Shown: positions 1-5,494 of the stretch, in pieces
How positions within the stretch are numbered: the stretch's first letter is position 1
How the letters are laid out: each line of letters opens with the position of its first letter
DNA from: an uncultured bacterium
Lineage (GTDB): Bacteria; Auribacterota; Tritonobacteria; UBA1439
Direction of reading: 5' to 3'
DNA length: 9,602 bases
NCBI GenBank assembly: GCA_937858775.1
Contig: CALLYX010000292.1
Location: forward strand, 1 to 9,602
Notes under the pieces: generated by a model
Seen by the model: only the letters and a program-made list of their open reading frames with translations
Databases searched by the model: none
Told to the model about the DNA's origin: nothing
Position numbers and translations under genes: made by a program

Positions 1-2
1 CC

Positions 3-392
3 GCCTCGGCCGCCCCCGATCTCAAGCGGGTCACGCTCGAGCTCGGCGGCAACGACGCGGCGATCCTGCTCGACGACGTCGACCCGGCTGCCATCGCCGA
101 GAAGCTGTTCCAGGGTGCGTTCGACAACTCCGGTCAGATCTGCTCGGCCATCAAGCGGGTGTACGCACCCGAGTCGATCTTCGACGATGTGGTCGATGCC
201 CTCGCCGCCCGCGCCTCCGGCCTGGTCCTCGTGCACAACCACCCGAGCGGCCACACGGAGCCGTCGGCGGAGGACCGGGCGATCACCCGGTCGATCGTCG
301 AGGCGTGCCGCACCGTGGACGTGCGCGTCCTCGACCATGTCGTGGTGGGGAGGGGGGGGCATTTCAGTCTGGCGGAAGAGGGCATGCTGTAG
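3..392 (+). CDS. Chimeric partial ORF: aldehyde dehydrogenase fragment joined to RadC C-terminus
   Basis: This frame is open from the window edge to the TAG at 390-392 (129 codons) and its start lies outside the window. Codons up to about 200 bp read as the interior of an NAD(P)-dependent aldehyde dehydrogenase: LELGG carries the conserved general-base Glu and NSGQICSA carries the catalytic Cys. From about 217 onward it reads as the end of a RadC/JAB (MPN+) protein: LVHNHPSG followed by PSAED gives the JAMM H-x-H...S-x-x-D zinc ligands, then VLDHVVVGRGG and a typical EEGML end. Neither family contains the other domain. An ALDH needs about 250 more residues after this Cys. RadC normally has an N-terminal helical part and the JAMM Glu about 35 residues before the HxH, which this frame lacks. 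Neither half should work as its normal enzyme. Codon style also shifts: Gly is GGC/GGT and Arg CGG in the first half, while GGG and AGG appear in the second half, as in the rest of the window. Either a pseudogene-like fusion or an assembly chimera. Confidence 0.75.
   Translation, partial: ASAAPDLKRVTLELGGNDAAILLDDVDPAAIAEKLFQGAFDNSGQICSAIKRVYAPESIFDDVVDALAARASGLVLVHNHPSGHTEPSAEDRAITRSIVEACRTVDVRVLDHVVVGRGGHFSLAEEGML
198..217 (+). other. Junction between aldehyde dehydrogenase and RadC sequence
   Basis: This is the likely breakpoint interval. The encoded DALAARAS would suit both parents: ALDHs commonly carry an Ala/Arg-rich helix here (VVDALAARA-like), and RadC proteins commonly have an ALRARAS-like helix just before LVLVHNHPSG. 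A short shared stretch of about 15-20 bp is what an assembler overlap error or a microhomology-mediated deletion would leave. Placement is by family recognition only, so the ends are approximate. Confidence 0.55.
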
Positions 393-622
393 CGCACCAC
401 GCCGGCCGCCGAGAGCCGCGGGGCGCATCCGGAGCGCAGGTTCTTAGCCGTGCCGGCCGATTCGGGGGATCGGGCGCATACGTCCCTGCGGGGATCCCCT
501 CTCCCGCGGGGGCGATGGACGGCCTAGTCGGCGGCCGGCAACGGCTCGAGCCCATGATCTCGATTCCCGGCGGCGTGTTATCCCGTCCCGCCGCGCCAAC
601 CGTCCGTGGAAGGGAGGATGCT
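393..622. other. Non-coding gap of 230 nt before the Trm112-like gene
   Basis: No plausible gene is visible here. Two short perfect palindromes occur close together, GGGGATCCCC at 490-499 and CCCGCGGG at 503-510. No T-run follows, so I do not call a terminator. A promoter for the downstream genes could lie here, but I cannot pick convincing -35 and -10 boxes in this GC-rich stretch. The gap ends with the Shine-Dalgarno of the next gene. Confidence 0.5.
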
Positions 623-796
623 ATGATCGACAAGGAGCTGTTGGAGATACTCGCGTGCCCCGCCTGCAAGGCGGGGGTGAAACTCGAGGGGGGGAAGATC
701 GTCTGCGCGGGCTGCGGCAGGAGGTATCCGATCCGGGACGGCATCCCTATCATGCTCGTCGACGAGGCGGAGGCGCCGGGCGCCGGGGGTAAGTGA
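623..796 (+). CDS. Trm112/YcaR-family zinc-ribbon protein
   Basis: This 57-residue protein matches the small Trm112-like (UPF0434, E. coli YcaR) family, usually about 55-65 residues. The N-terminal LLEILACPAC, the second pair CAGC and the RRYPIRDGIPIML segment are the family signature. C12, C15, C28 and C31 form two CxxC knuckles that probably bind one zinc. The ATG at 623 is chosen because GGGAGG at 612-617 sits 5 nt upstream; the open frame extends further 5' without family similarity. In eukaryotes and archaea Trm112 activates methyltransferases. The bacterial role is poorly defined, although ycaR sits between lpxK and kdsB in enterobacteria, so a position just ahead of a surface-glycan cluster is in keeping. 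The last seven residues (APGAGGK) are a low-complexity tail. Family assignment is firm, function is not. Confidence 0.9.
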   Translation: MIDKELLEILACPACKAGVKLEGGKIVCAGCGRRYPIRDGIPIMLVDEAEAPGAGGK

Positions 797-931
797 CGCG
801 GGCGGAGCGCCCCCGGGCGGGCTCCATCATCCCCCCGGCGCCGCATAGCGCGGTCGAGCGCGCTTCTCGCGTGACGCCCGATGGCGGGGTGCGGAAAGGG
901 CGGAGATGCGCCGGGGGTAGGAGGGAAAGGG
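797..931. other. Intergenic region with two weak hairpins
   Basis: This 135-nt gap separates the zinc-ribbon gene from the first glycosyltransferase. GGAGC at 804-808 pairs with GCTCC at 821-825 around a GC-rich interior, 7 nt after the upstream stop codon. AGCGCG at 847-852 pairs with CGCGCT at 859-864 around a 6-nt loop. Neither is followed by a T-run, so intrinsic termination is not supported. A GGAGG at 920-924 is the ribosome binding site for the next gene. Confidence 0.4.
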
Positions 932-2095
932 ATGGCGCCGGCGCGGGTCCTGTATGTCACGATCAGCATGGATCTCGGAGGGACGGAGCGCCAGCTTCTC
1001 GAACTGGCCGCCGGCCTCGACCGCAGCCGTTTCGAGCCGAGCATCTGCTGCCTGCGCGGCGCGGGGGCCCTCGCGGGCGAGTGCGCCTCGCGGGATATCC
1101 CGATCACGGCGTTCGGGGCGCCCGGCGCGGTCCGCCCGGCCGGGCTAGCCGCCTCGCGCGACTTCCTCTCGCTGGTCTTCTCTCTCGCCGGGCTCATGAA
1201 GAGGGAGCGCCCCGCGATCGTCCACGGAATGCTGCCGGCCGCGTGGGTGGCGGCGGGGTTGGCGGCGCGCCTCTCCGGCGTCCCGGTCCTCGTGACCGGG
1301 CGGAGGTGTCTCGGCCATTACAAGGACCGCCGTCCCCTCCTCAGGCACCTTGAGAACGCCGTGAACCGGTGGACGGACGCGGTGGTGCCGAACTCGGCCG
1401 CGGTCCGCGACGACACCCTCGCGCGCGAGCGCATCGCGCCGGGGAAGGTGCGGGTGATCCACAACGGGGTGCGGATCCCGGATGCCCCGCCGGGGGCGGG
1501 GTGGAGGGGAGGCGCGGGCGCGGGGACCACCGGGCCCGCGGTCGCCTTGGTGGCGAACTTCTTCCCGTACAAGGGGCATATGGACTTCCTCGACGCCGCC
1601 GCGGAGGTTTTGAGGGGGTGCCGATCCGCGAGCTTCGTCCTCGGGGGCGGCGGCAAGTTGCGGCCGGAGATAGGGCGGAGGGCGTCCGCGCCCGACCTGG
1701 CCGGGCGCGCAATCCTCCTCGGCTCCAGGCCGGACGGCGGTGACGTCATGGCGCTCTCGGATGTGGCGGCCCTCGCATCTCACGAGGAGGGCTTCCCGAA
1801 CGTCGTCCTGGAGGCGATGGCGCGCGCGAGGCCGGTCGTCGCCACGCGGGTCGGCGGGGTGCCGGAGGCGGTGGAGGACGGGGTGACCGGCATCCTCGTG
1901 CCGCCTCGCGATGCCGGGGCCATGGCGGGGGCGCTGCTGCGGCTCCTGCGGGACCCCCGCCTGGCCGCGGAGATGGGGGCGCGCGGGATGGAGCGCGTCC
2001 GGCGCGACTTCACGGTCGATCGGATGGTCCGCGCCCACGAGGACCTCTACGCGGAGCTCCTCGCCCGCGCGGCCACGCGCCGTCACGAGACGTGA
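932..2095 (+). CDS. GT4-family glycosyltransferase (GT4-1)
   Basis: This 387-residue protein is a GT-B fold, retaining glycosyltransferase of family GT4, the usual length for the family. It would transfer a sugar from a nucleotide-sugar donor to a lipid-linked glycan at the cytoplasmic face. The N-terminal half starts with VLYVTISMDLGGTERQLLELA, the typical donor/acceptor domain entry with the GGTE loop. The middle contains VVPNSAAVRDD and VIHNGV, then NFFPYKGHMDF opens the C-terminal Rossmann domain. The E-x7-E motif is E286 to E294 (EGFPNVVLE), followed by VVATRVGGVPE and GILVPP. The ATG at 932 is preferred over an in-frame ATG at 881 because GGAGG at 920-924 lies 7 nt upstream and the family N-terminus begins there; the extra 17 residues from 881 resemble nothing. 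The sugar specificity cannot be read from sequence. The gene is separated by 57 nt from the amidotransferase gene. Confidence 0.92.
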   Translation: MAPARVLYVTISMDLGGTERQLLELAAGLDRSRFEPSICCLRGAGALAGECASRDIPITAFGAPGAVRPAGLAASRDFLSLVFSLAGLMKRERPAIVHGMLPAAWVAAGLAARLSGVPVLVTGRRCLGHYKDRRPLLRHLENAVNRWTDAVVPNSAAVRDDTLARERIAPGKVRVIHNGVRIPDAPPGAGWRGGAGAGTTGPAVALVANFFPYKGHMDFLDAAAEVLRGCRSASFVLGGGGKLRPEIGRRASAPDLAGRAILLGSRPDGGDVMALSDVAALASHEEGFPNVVLEAMARARPVVATRVGGVPEAVEDGVTGILVPPRDAGAMAGALLRLLRDPRLAAEMGARGMERVRRDFTVDRMVRAHEDLYAELLARAATRRHET

Positions 2096-2099
2096 TGCG

Positions 2100-2135
2100 T
2101 CCCATAGGTCCTATCGATCCTATAGGACCTATCCT
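2100..2135. repeat. Degenerate 9-bp tandem repeat, four units (TCCTATAGG type)
   Basis: The units are TCCCATAGG (2100-2108), then TCCTATCGA (2109-2117), then TCCTATAGG (2118-2126), then ACCTATCCT (2127-2135). The period is exactly 9 bp, with the core CCTAT in three units and CCCAT in the first. The array is much more AT-rich than its surroundings and is non-coding. It begins 5 nt after the GT4-1 stop codon and ends before the asnB ribosome binding site. Confidence 0.8.
2104..2132. other. Perfect 11-bp inverted repeat / RNA hairpin between GT4-1 and asnB
   Basis: ATAGGTCCTAT (2104-2114) and ATAGGACCTAT (2122-2132) are exact reverse complements with a 7-nt loop. In RNA this forms an 11-bp stem ending 8 nt before the asnB Shine-Dalgarno. 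Each arm is itself nearly palindromic (ATAGG/CCTAT). No T-run follows, so it is not an intrinsic terminator. A role in RNA processing, stability or differential expression is possible but inferred. It may also be a by-product of the tandem repeat it overlaps. Confidence 0.65.
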
Positions 2136-2152
2136 ACAGCGGGAGCGTCGAG

Positions 2153-4042
2153 ATGTGCGGCATCTGCGGGGTAGTGTACGGCGACCGGGCGAGGCCGGTG
2201 GACCGGGCGACGCTCGAGGCGATGACGCGCCTCATGGCCCACCGCGGACCGGACGGAGAGGGGTTCCACATCGACGGGCCCGTCGGCCTGGGGCACCGGA
2301 GGCTCAGCGTCATCGACATCGAGGCGGGCGTCCAGCCGATGACGAACGAGGACGGCACGCTCCGGCTCGTCTATAACGGGGAGATCTACAACTTCCGGGA
2401 ACTCGCCGCGGGGCTCGCGGCGCTGGGGCACCGGTTCGCGACCCGGTGCGACACGGAGGTGATCCTGCATCTTTACGAGGAGCTCGGCCCGGCGTGCCTC
2501 GGGAAGCTCCGCGGGATGTTCTCCTTCGCCCTGTGGGACGGAAAGAGGCGGCGCCTCTTCTGCGCCCGCGACCGGCTCGGCGTCAAGCCGTTCTTCTACC
2601 GCTTTGCGGGCGGGGATTTCATATTCGCCTCCGGCCCCGAGCCGATTCTCCGACACCCGGGCGCCGGGAGGCGCGTGGACACGAGGGCCCTCGATCTCTA
2701 CCTCACCTATCAATATGTCCCGGCGCCGCTGACGATCTACGAGGGGATGCGAAAGCTCCCACCCGCGCACTTTCTCCTTCTCGATGACGGGAGGCTCTCC
2801 GTCGAGCGGTACTGGGAGGTCAACCCCGAAAGGGAGGCGGAGACCGGCTACGACGAGGCGCGCGAGCGCCTGCGGGAGCTCCTCACCGAGGCGACGCGCC
2901 TGCGGCTCGTGAGCGACGTGCCGCTCGGCGCGTTCCTGAGCGGGGGGATCGACTCGAGCATCGTCGTAGCCCTGATGAGCGGGTTGAGCGACCGCCCGGT
3001 GAAGACCTTCTCGATCGGTTTCGAGGAGGGGCCGTACAACGAGCTGCCCTACGCGCGGGCGATCGCGGAGCGCTACGGCACGGATCACCACGAGCTCGTC
3101 GTGAGGCCGGATGCGATCGAGCTGCTCCCGCGGCTCGTCCGCCATTTCGGCGAGCCGTTCGCCGACTCCTCGGCGCTGCCCACCTACTACGTCGCCGAGA
3201 TGAGCCGCCGGCACGTGACGGTGGCCCTGAACGGCGACGCGGGCGACGAGCTCTTCGCCGGATACGACCGCTACCTCGCCTACGCCCTCGCCGGGGGGTG
3301 GGGGCGGATCCCGTCGGCGAAGCTCCAGGGGCGCGTCCTGGCGCGGCTCCTGGCGCGCGCGCCGCGCGACAGCGCGCTGCACCGGGTCAGGCGATTCGCC
3401 GAATCGGTCGGTCTCGAAGGCCCGGCGCGCTACCTCTCCTACATCGCGTACTTCGGCGGGGAGGAGAGCGCGCGGCTCTACGCCCCCCGGATGCGGGAGG
3501 CGAGCCGAGGTTACGACGCCCTCGGCTACATTCGTTCCCTATTCGACGCCTGCCGGATGGACGACGAGCTCGCCCGCCTCCTCTACGTCGATCTCCACAG
3601 CTACCTCCCGGGCGACCTGCTGGTCAAGGCGGATATCGCCGCGATGGCCGTCTCCCTCGAGGCGCGCTCCCCGTTCCTCGACCACCGCGTCGTCGAGTTC
3701 GCAGCGGCGCTCCCCACGCGCTGGAAGCTGAAGGGGCGCGAGGGGAAGCATATCCTCAGGGAGACGTTCTCCGACCTCCTTCCGCCGGGGATTCTCCGCC
3801 GCCCGAAGCGCGGCTTCGGCGTGCCGATCAGCCGCTGGTTCCGCGGCGAGCTGAAATCGTACCTCCGCGACGTGCTCCTCGACCCGTCCTCACTCGGGAG
3901 GGGCTACTTCGACCCCGCGCGCGTCCGCGGTCTCGTCGAGGAGCACCAGGGAGGGCGGCGCGACCACACCTACCGACTATGGGCGCTGCTGGCCCTCGAG
4001 CTCTGGCACCGGGAGTTCATAGACGGGGACGGCGCGCGATGA
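2153..4042 (+). CDS. asnB: Asparagine synthase-like glutamine amidotransferase
   Basis: This 629-residue protein has the full two-domain layout of glutamine-hydrolysing asparagine synthases. The class II glutaminase domain (about 1-220) begins MCGICGV with the nucleophile Cys2, and contains HRGPDG, RRLSVID, QPM and YNGEIYNF for glutamine binding. The synthetase domain (about 225-600) contains the PP-loop LSGGIDSS (262-269), NGDAGDELFAGYDRY, and SLEARSPFLDHRVVEFA. Ammonia would tunnel to an adenylated carboxylate. About 630 residues, rather than about 550, is usual for the bacterial paralogs found in polysaccharide and secretion loci. Here the substrate may be a uronic-acid-type sugar rather than aspartate, which is inference from context. 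One oddity: the normally conserved FASE near the end of the glutaminase domain reads FASGPEP (158-164). The start is fixed by the need for Cys2 and by GGGAG at 2141-2145. The stop codon overlaps the next ATG (ATGA). Confidence 0.93.
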   Translation: MCGICGVVYGDRARPVDRATLEAMTRLMAHRGPDGEGFHIDGPVGLGHRRLSVIDIEAGVQPMTNEDGTLRLVYNGEIYNFRELAAGLAALGHRFATRCDTEVILHLYEELGPACLGKLRGMFSFALWDGKRRRLFCARDRLGVKPFFYRFAGGDFIFASGPEPILRHPGAGRRVDTRALDLYLTYQYVPAPLTIYEGMRKLPPAHFLLLDDGRLSVERYWEVNPEREAETGYDEARERLRELLTEATRLRLVSDVPLGAFLSGGIDSSIVVALMSGLSDRPVKTFSIGFEEGPYNELPYARAIAERYGTDHHELVVRPDAIELLPRLVRHFGEPFADSSALPTYYVAEMSRRHVTVALNGDAGDELFAGYDRYLAYALAGGWGRIPSAKLQGRVLARLLARAPRDSALHRVRRFAESVGLEGPARYLSYIAYFGGEESARLYAPRMREASRGYDALGYIRSLFDACRMDDELARLLYVDLHSYLPGDLLVKADIAAMAVSLEARSPFLDHRVVEFAAALPTRWKLKGREGKHILRETFSDLLPPGILRRPKRGFGVPISRWFRGELKSYLRDVLLDPSSLGRGYFDPARVRGLVEEHQGGRRDHTYRLWALLALELWHREFIDGDGAR

Positions 4043-5220
4043 GAAGGCGTCCCGCGAAGATCCTCCGAATAATCACCCGCCTTAACATCGGGGGCCCATC
4101 CCTCAACGCCATCTCCCTGAGCGCCGGTCTCCCGCGCGAGGCCTTCGAGACGGCGCTCGTCTGCGGCCGCCCGGGGGCGGGCGAGGGCGACATGGCGCCG
4201 CGGGCGCGGGGGCTGGGGATACGCCTGATCGAGGTCCCGTCGATGCAGCGGGAGGTCGCGCCGTGGGCCGACGCCGCCGGCCTCGCCCGCATCGTCCGGA
4301 TCGTGCGCCGGGAGCGCCCCGACATCATCCACACCCACCTCGCAAAGGCGGGCATGCTCGGCCGGCTGGCCGCGAAGACCATCCCCGGCGTGAAGACCGT
4401 ACACACCTTTCACGGGCACGTCTTCAGCGGCTACTTCACCCCCCGCCGGACCCGCCTCTTCCTCGCCGTGGAACGCCTCCTCGCGCGCGGGACGGACAGG
4501 ATCATCGCCCTCACCGAATCCCAGAGTGGCGAGCTCGTCGGGACGTACCGGATCGGCCGCGCGGAGCAGTACGAGGTGATACCCCTGGGATTCGATCTCT
4601 CGCGGTTCGGGCGGAGCGCCGCGCTCCGGGGCGGTCTCCGCCGCGAGCTCGGGATCGGCCCCGGAGACCCAGTCGTCGCGATGGTGGGTAGGCTCACGGC
4701 CATCAAGGACCACGCCCTCTTCCTGGCCGCGGCGCGGCTGGTCAGGGAGGCGAGGCCCACGGCGGTTTTTCTCCTGGTCGGAGACGGCCCCCTCCGCCGG
4801 GAGATGGAGGAGAAGGCCCGCGCCCTCGGTCTCGCGGATGCGGCGCGCTTCACCGGATGGAGAAGCGACCTCGAACGGGTGTACGCGGACGCCGACGTCG
4901 TTGCGCTCACCTCCGTGAACGAGGGGACGCCGGTCTGCCTCATCGAGGCGGCAGCCGCCGGGAGGCCTGTCGTCTCGACGGCGGTCGGCGGCGTCGCCGA
5001 GGTCGTGCGCGACGGGGCGAGCGGGCTGCTCGCCAGAGGGCGCGACCCGGGAGAGCTCGCCTCGATGATCCTCCGTCTCCTGGACGATCCTATGCGTGCC
5101 GCGGCGATGGGGGCGGAGGGGAGGAGGATCGTCTCCGGGCGCTTCACGGAGGAGCGCCTCCTCCGCGACATGGCGGGCCTGTACGACAGGCTGCTGTCGG
5201 GGGCTGCGGGAAAAGAGTAA
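4039..5220 (+). CDS. GT4-family glycosyltransferase (GT4-2)
   Basis: This 393-residue protein is a second GT4 enzyme with both GT-B Rossmann domains. The N-terminus ILRIITRLNIGG is the usual acceptor-domain entry, and RERPDIIHTHLAKAGMLGR with TVHTFHGHVF is characteristic of the polysaccharide-type GT4 subgroup. The donor domain contains VAMVGRLTAIKDH, FLLVGDGPLR, the E-x7-E pair E295/E303 (EGTPVCLIE), and RPVVSTAVGGVAEVV. It differs clearly in sequence from GT4-1, so the two probably add different sugars. The ATG lies inside the upstream stop region (ATGA at 4039-4042) and has no strong GGAGG ahead of it, so translation probably depends on coupling to asnB. The gene ends at the start of a 275-nt gap, making it the natural 3' end of a transcription or recombination module. 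Donor and acceptor are unknown. Confidence 0.92.
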   Translation: MRRRPAKILRIITRLNIGGPSLNAISLSAGLPREAFETALVCGRPGAGEGDMAPRARGLGIRLIEVPSMQREVAPWADAAGLARIVRIVRRERPDIIHTHLAKAGMLGRLAAKTIPGVKTVHTFHGHVFSGYFTPRRTRLFLAVERLLARGTDRIIALTESQSGELVGTYRIGRAEQYEVIPLGFDLSRFGRSAALRGGLRRELGIGPGDPVVAMVGRLTAIKDHALFLAAARLVREARPTAVFLLVGDGPLRREMEEKARALGLADAARFTGWRSDLERVYADADVVALTSVNEGTPVCLIEAAAAGRPVVSTAVGGVAEVVRDGASGLLARGRDPGELASMILRLLDDPMRAAAMGAEGRRIVSGRFTEERLLRDMAGLYDRLLSGAAGKE

Positions 5221-5244
5221 AATACGGGATGTTCGATCTTTCGC

Positions 5245-5271
5245 CGCGGAGATCGCGAAGAACACGGAGAG
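5245..5271. repeat. Degenerate 9-bp tandem repeat, three units (CGCGGAGAT type)
   Basis: The units are CGCGGAGAT (5245-5253), CGCGAAGAA (5254-5262) and CACGGAGAG (5263-5271), following the pattern C-R-C-G-R-A-G-A-N with a strict 9-bp period. On the opposite strand this reads as TCTCCGTG/TCTTCGCG/TCTCCGCG-like words. It begins 24 nt after the GT4-2 stop codon. There is no open frame with protein-like features across it. Confidence 0.7.
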
Positions 5272-5307
5272 AGGGCCTGCGGGCGCATGGGTGTATGGGG
5301 GTCAAGA

Positions 5308-5340
5308 GGCGGCCCCTGGCCGCCCCGCCTCGGGGGCGGG
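5308..5340. other. Two adjacent GC-rich hairpins
   Basis: GGCGGCC (5308-5314) and GGCCGCC (5318-5324) form a perfect 7-bp stem with a 3-nt loop. CCCGCC (5324-5329) and GGCGGG (5335-5340) form a second 6-bp stem with a 5-nt loop, directly abutting the first and sharing its last base. They could slow or stop RNA polymerase or stabilise the 3' end of the upstream transcript. The absence of a T-run argues against a classical intrinsic terminator, although some high-GC bacteria use hairpins without one. The role is therefore open. Confidence 0.45.
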
Positions 5341-5442
5341 CCCGGCGGGGCGCGATCGCGGCGGGCAGCAAGGGGCGGGTGGGGCGATCCCGATTCTCGG
5401 CAGCTCGATGGCCGAATAGTAGCTCGCCGTTCCGCCCCGCCG

Positions 5443-5478
5443 CTTGAACGGCTTGAACCGCTTGAACCAGATTGAGCG
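5443..5478. repeat. Degenerate 9-bp tandem repeat, about four units (CTTGAACSG type)
   Basis: The units are CTTGAACGG (5443-5451), CTTGAACCG (5452-5460), CTTGAACCA (5461-5469) and the diverged GATTGAGCG (5470-5478). It ends 4 nt before the GGAGG of the deacetylase gene. A TTG at 5444 opens a frame through the repeat into the deacetylase, but the residues encoded (LN-rich repeat) are simply the repeat read as codons, so the gene start is placed at 5495. Confidence 0.8.
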
Positions 5479-5494
5479 ACGCGGAGGAGCGCGC

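Larger units (their letters stand above)
2096..2152. other. Intercistronic gap with 9-bp repeat, hairpin and asnB ribosome site
   Basis: The 57 nt between GT4-1 and the amidotransferase hold a four-unit 9-bp tandem repeat, a perfect 11-bp inverted repeat inside it, and the Shine-Dalgarno GGGAG at 2141-2145, which is 7 nt from the asnB ATG. Confidence 0.7.
5221..5494. other. 275-nt non-coding gap rich in repeats and palindromes
   Basis: No plausible gene lies between GT4-2 and the deacetylase. In order it holds a 9-bp purine-rich repeat (5245-5271), two 8-bp units GCGCATGG and GTGTATGG (5283-5298), two GC-rich hairpins (5308-5340), the palindrome CGCGATCGCG (5351-5360), unassigned sequence (5361-5442), a second 9-bp array (5443-5478), and the deacetylase Shine-Dalgarno (GGAGG, 5483-5487). 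I cannot point to a convincing promoter or a T-tailed terminator. It is the largest break in the cluster and the only place where it could have an internal promoter or boundary. Confidence 0.7.

Noticed and set aside
490..510. Rho-independent terminator after the RadC-like end
   Set aside because: The two short palindromes lie about 100 nt after the stop codon and are not followed by a T-run.
364..1197. Long open frame on the minus strand across the zinc-ribbon gene and GT4-1 start
   Set aside because: High GC makes stop codons rare in all frames. The peptide is Arg/Pro/Ser-rich without family motifs and lies opposite clearly real genes.
2129..3382. 417-codon minus-strand frame opposite asnB
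   Set aside because: It mirrors the codon positions of a well-conserved sense gene and is low-complexity (Arg/Pro/Glu/Val rich). No recognisable domain or ribosome binding site supports it.
2153..4042. Link to an exosortase/PEP-CTERM system
   Set aside because: AsnB-like amidotransferases and deacetylases occur in such loci, but no exosortase, PEP-CTERM protein or other marker gene is in this window.
5351..5360. HIP1-like palindrome (GCGATCGC)
   Set aside because: A single copy in a GC-rich sequence is expected by chance, and nothing else suggests a cyanobacterium.
5444..5472. Promoter built from TTGAAC words in the repeat
   Set aside because: TTGAAC resembles a -35 box, but no acceptable -10 box follows at 16-18 nt in any register; the hexamer 17 nt after the first one reads CCAGAT.
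5443..5478. CRISPR or iteron array
   Set aside because: The units are 9 bp with no spacers and only about four copies. No cas, rep or partition gene is nearby, so neither a CRISPR array nor a plasmid origin is supported.
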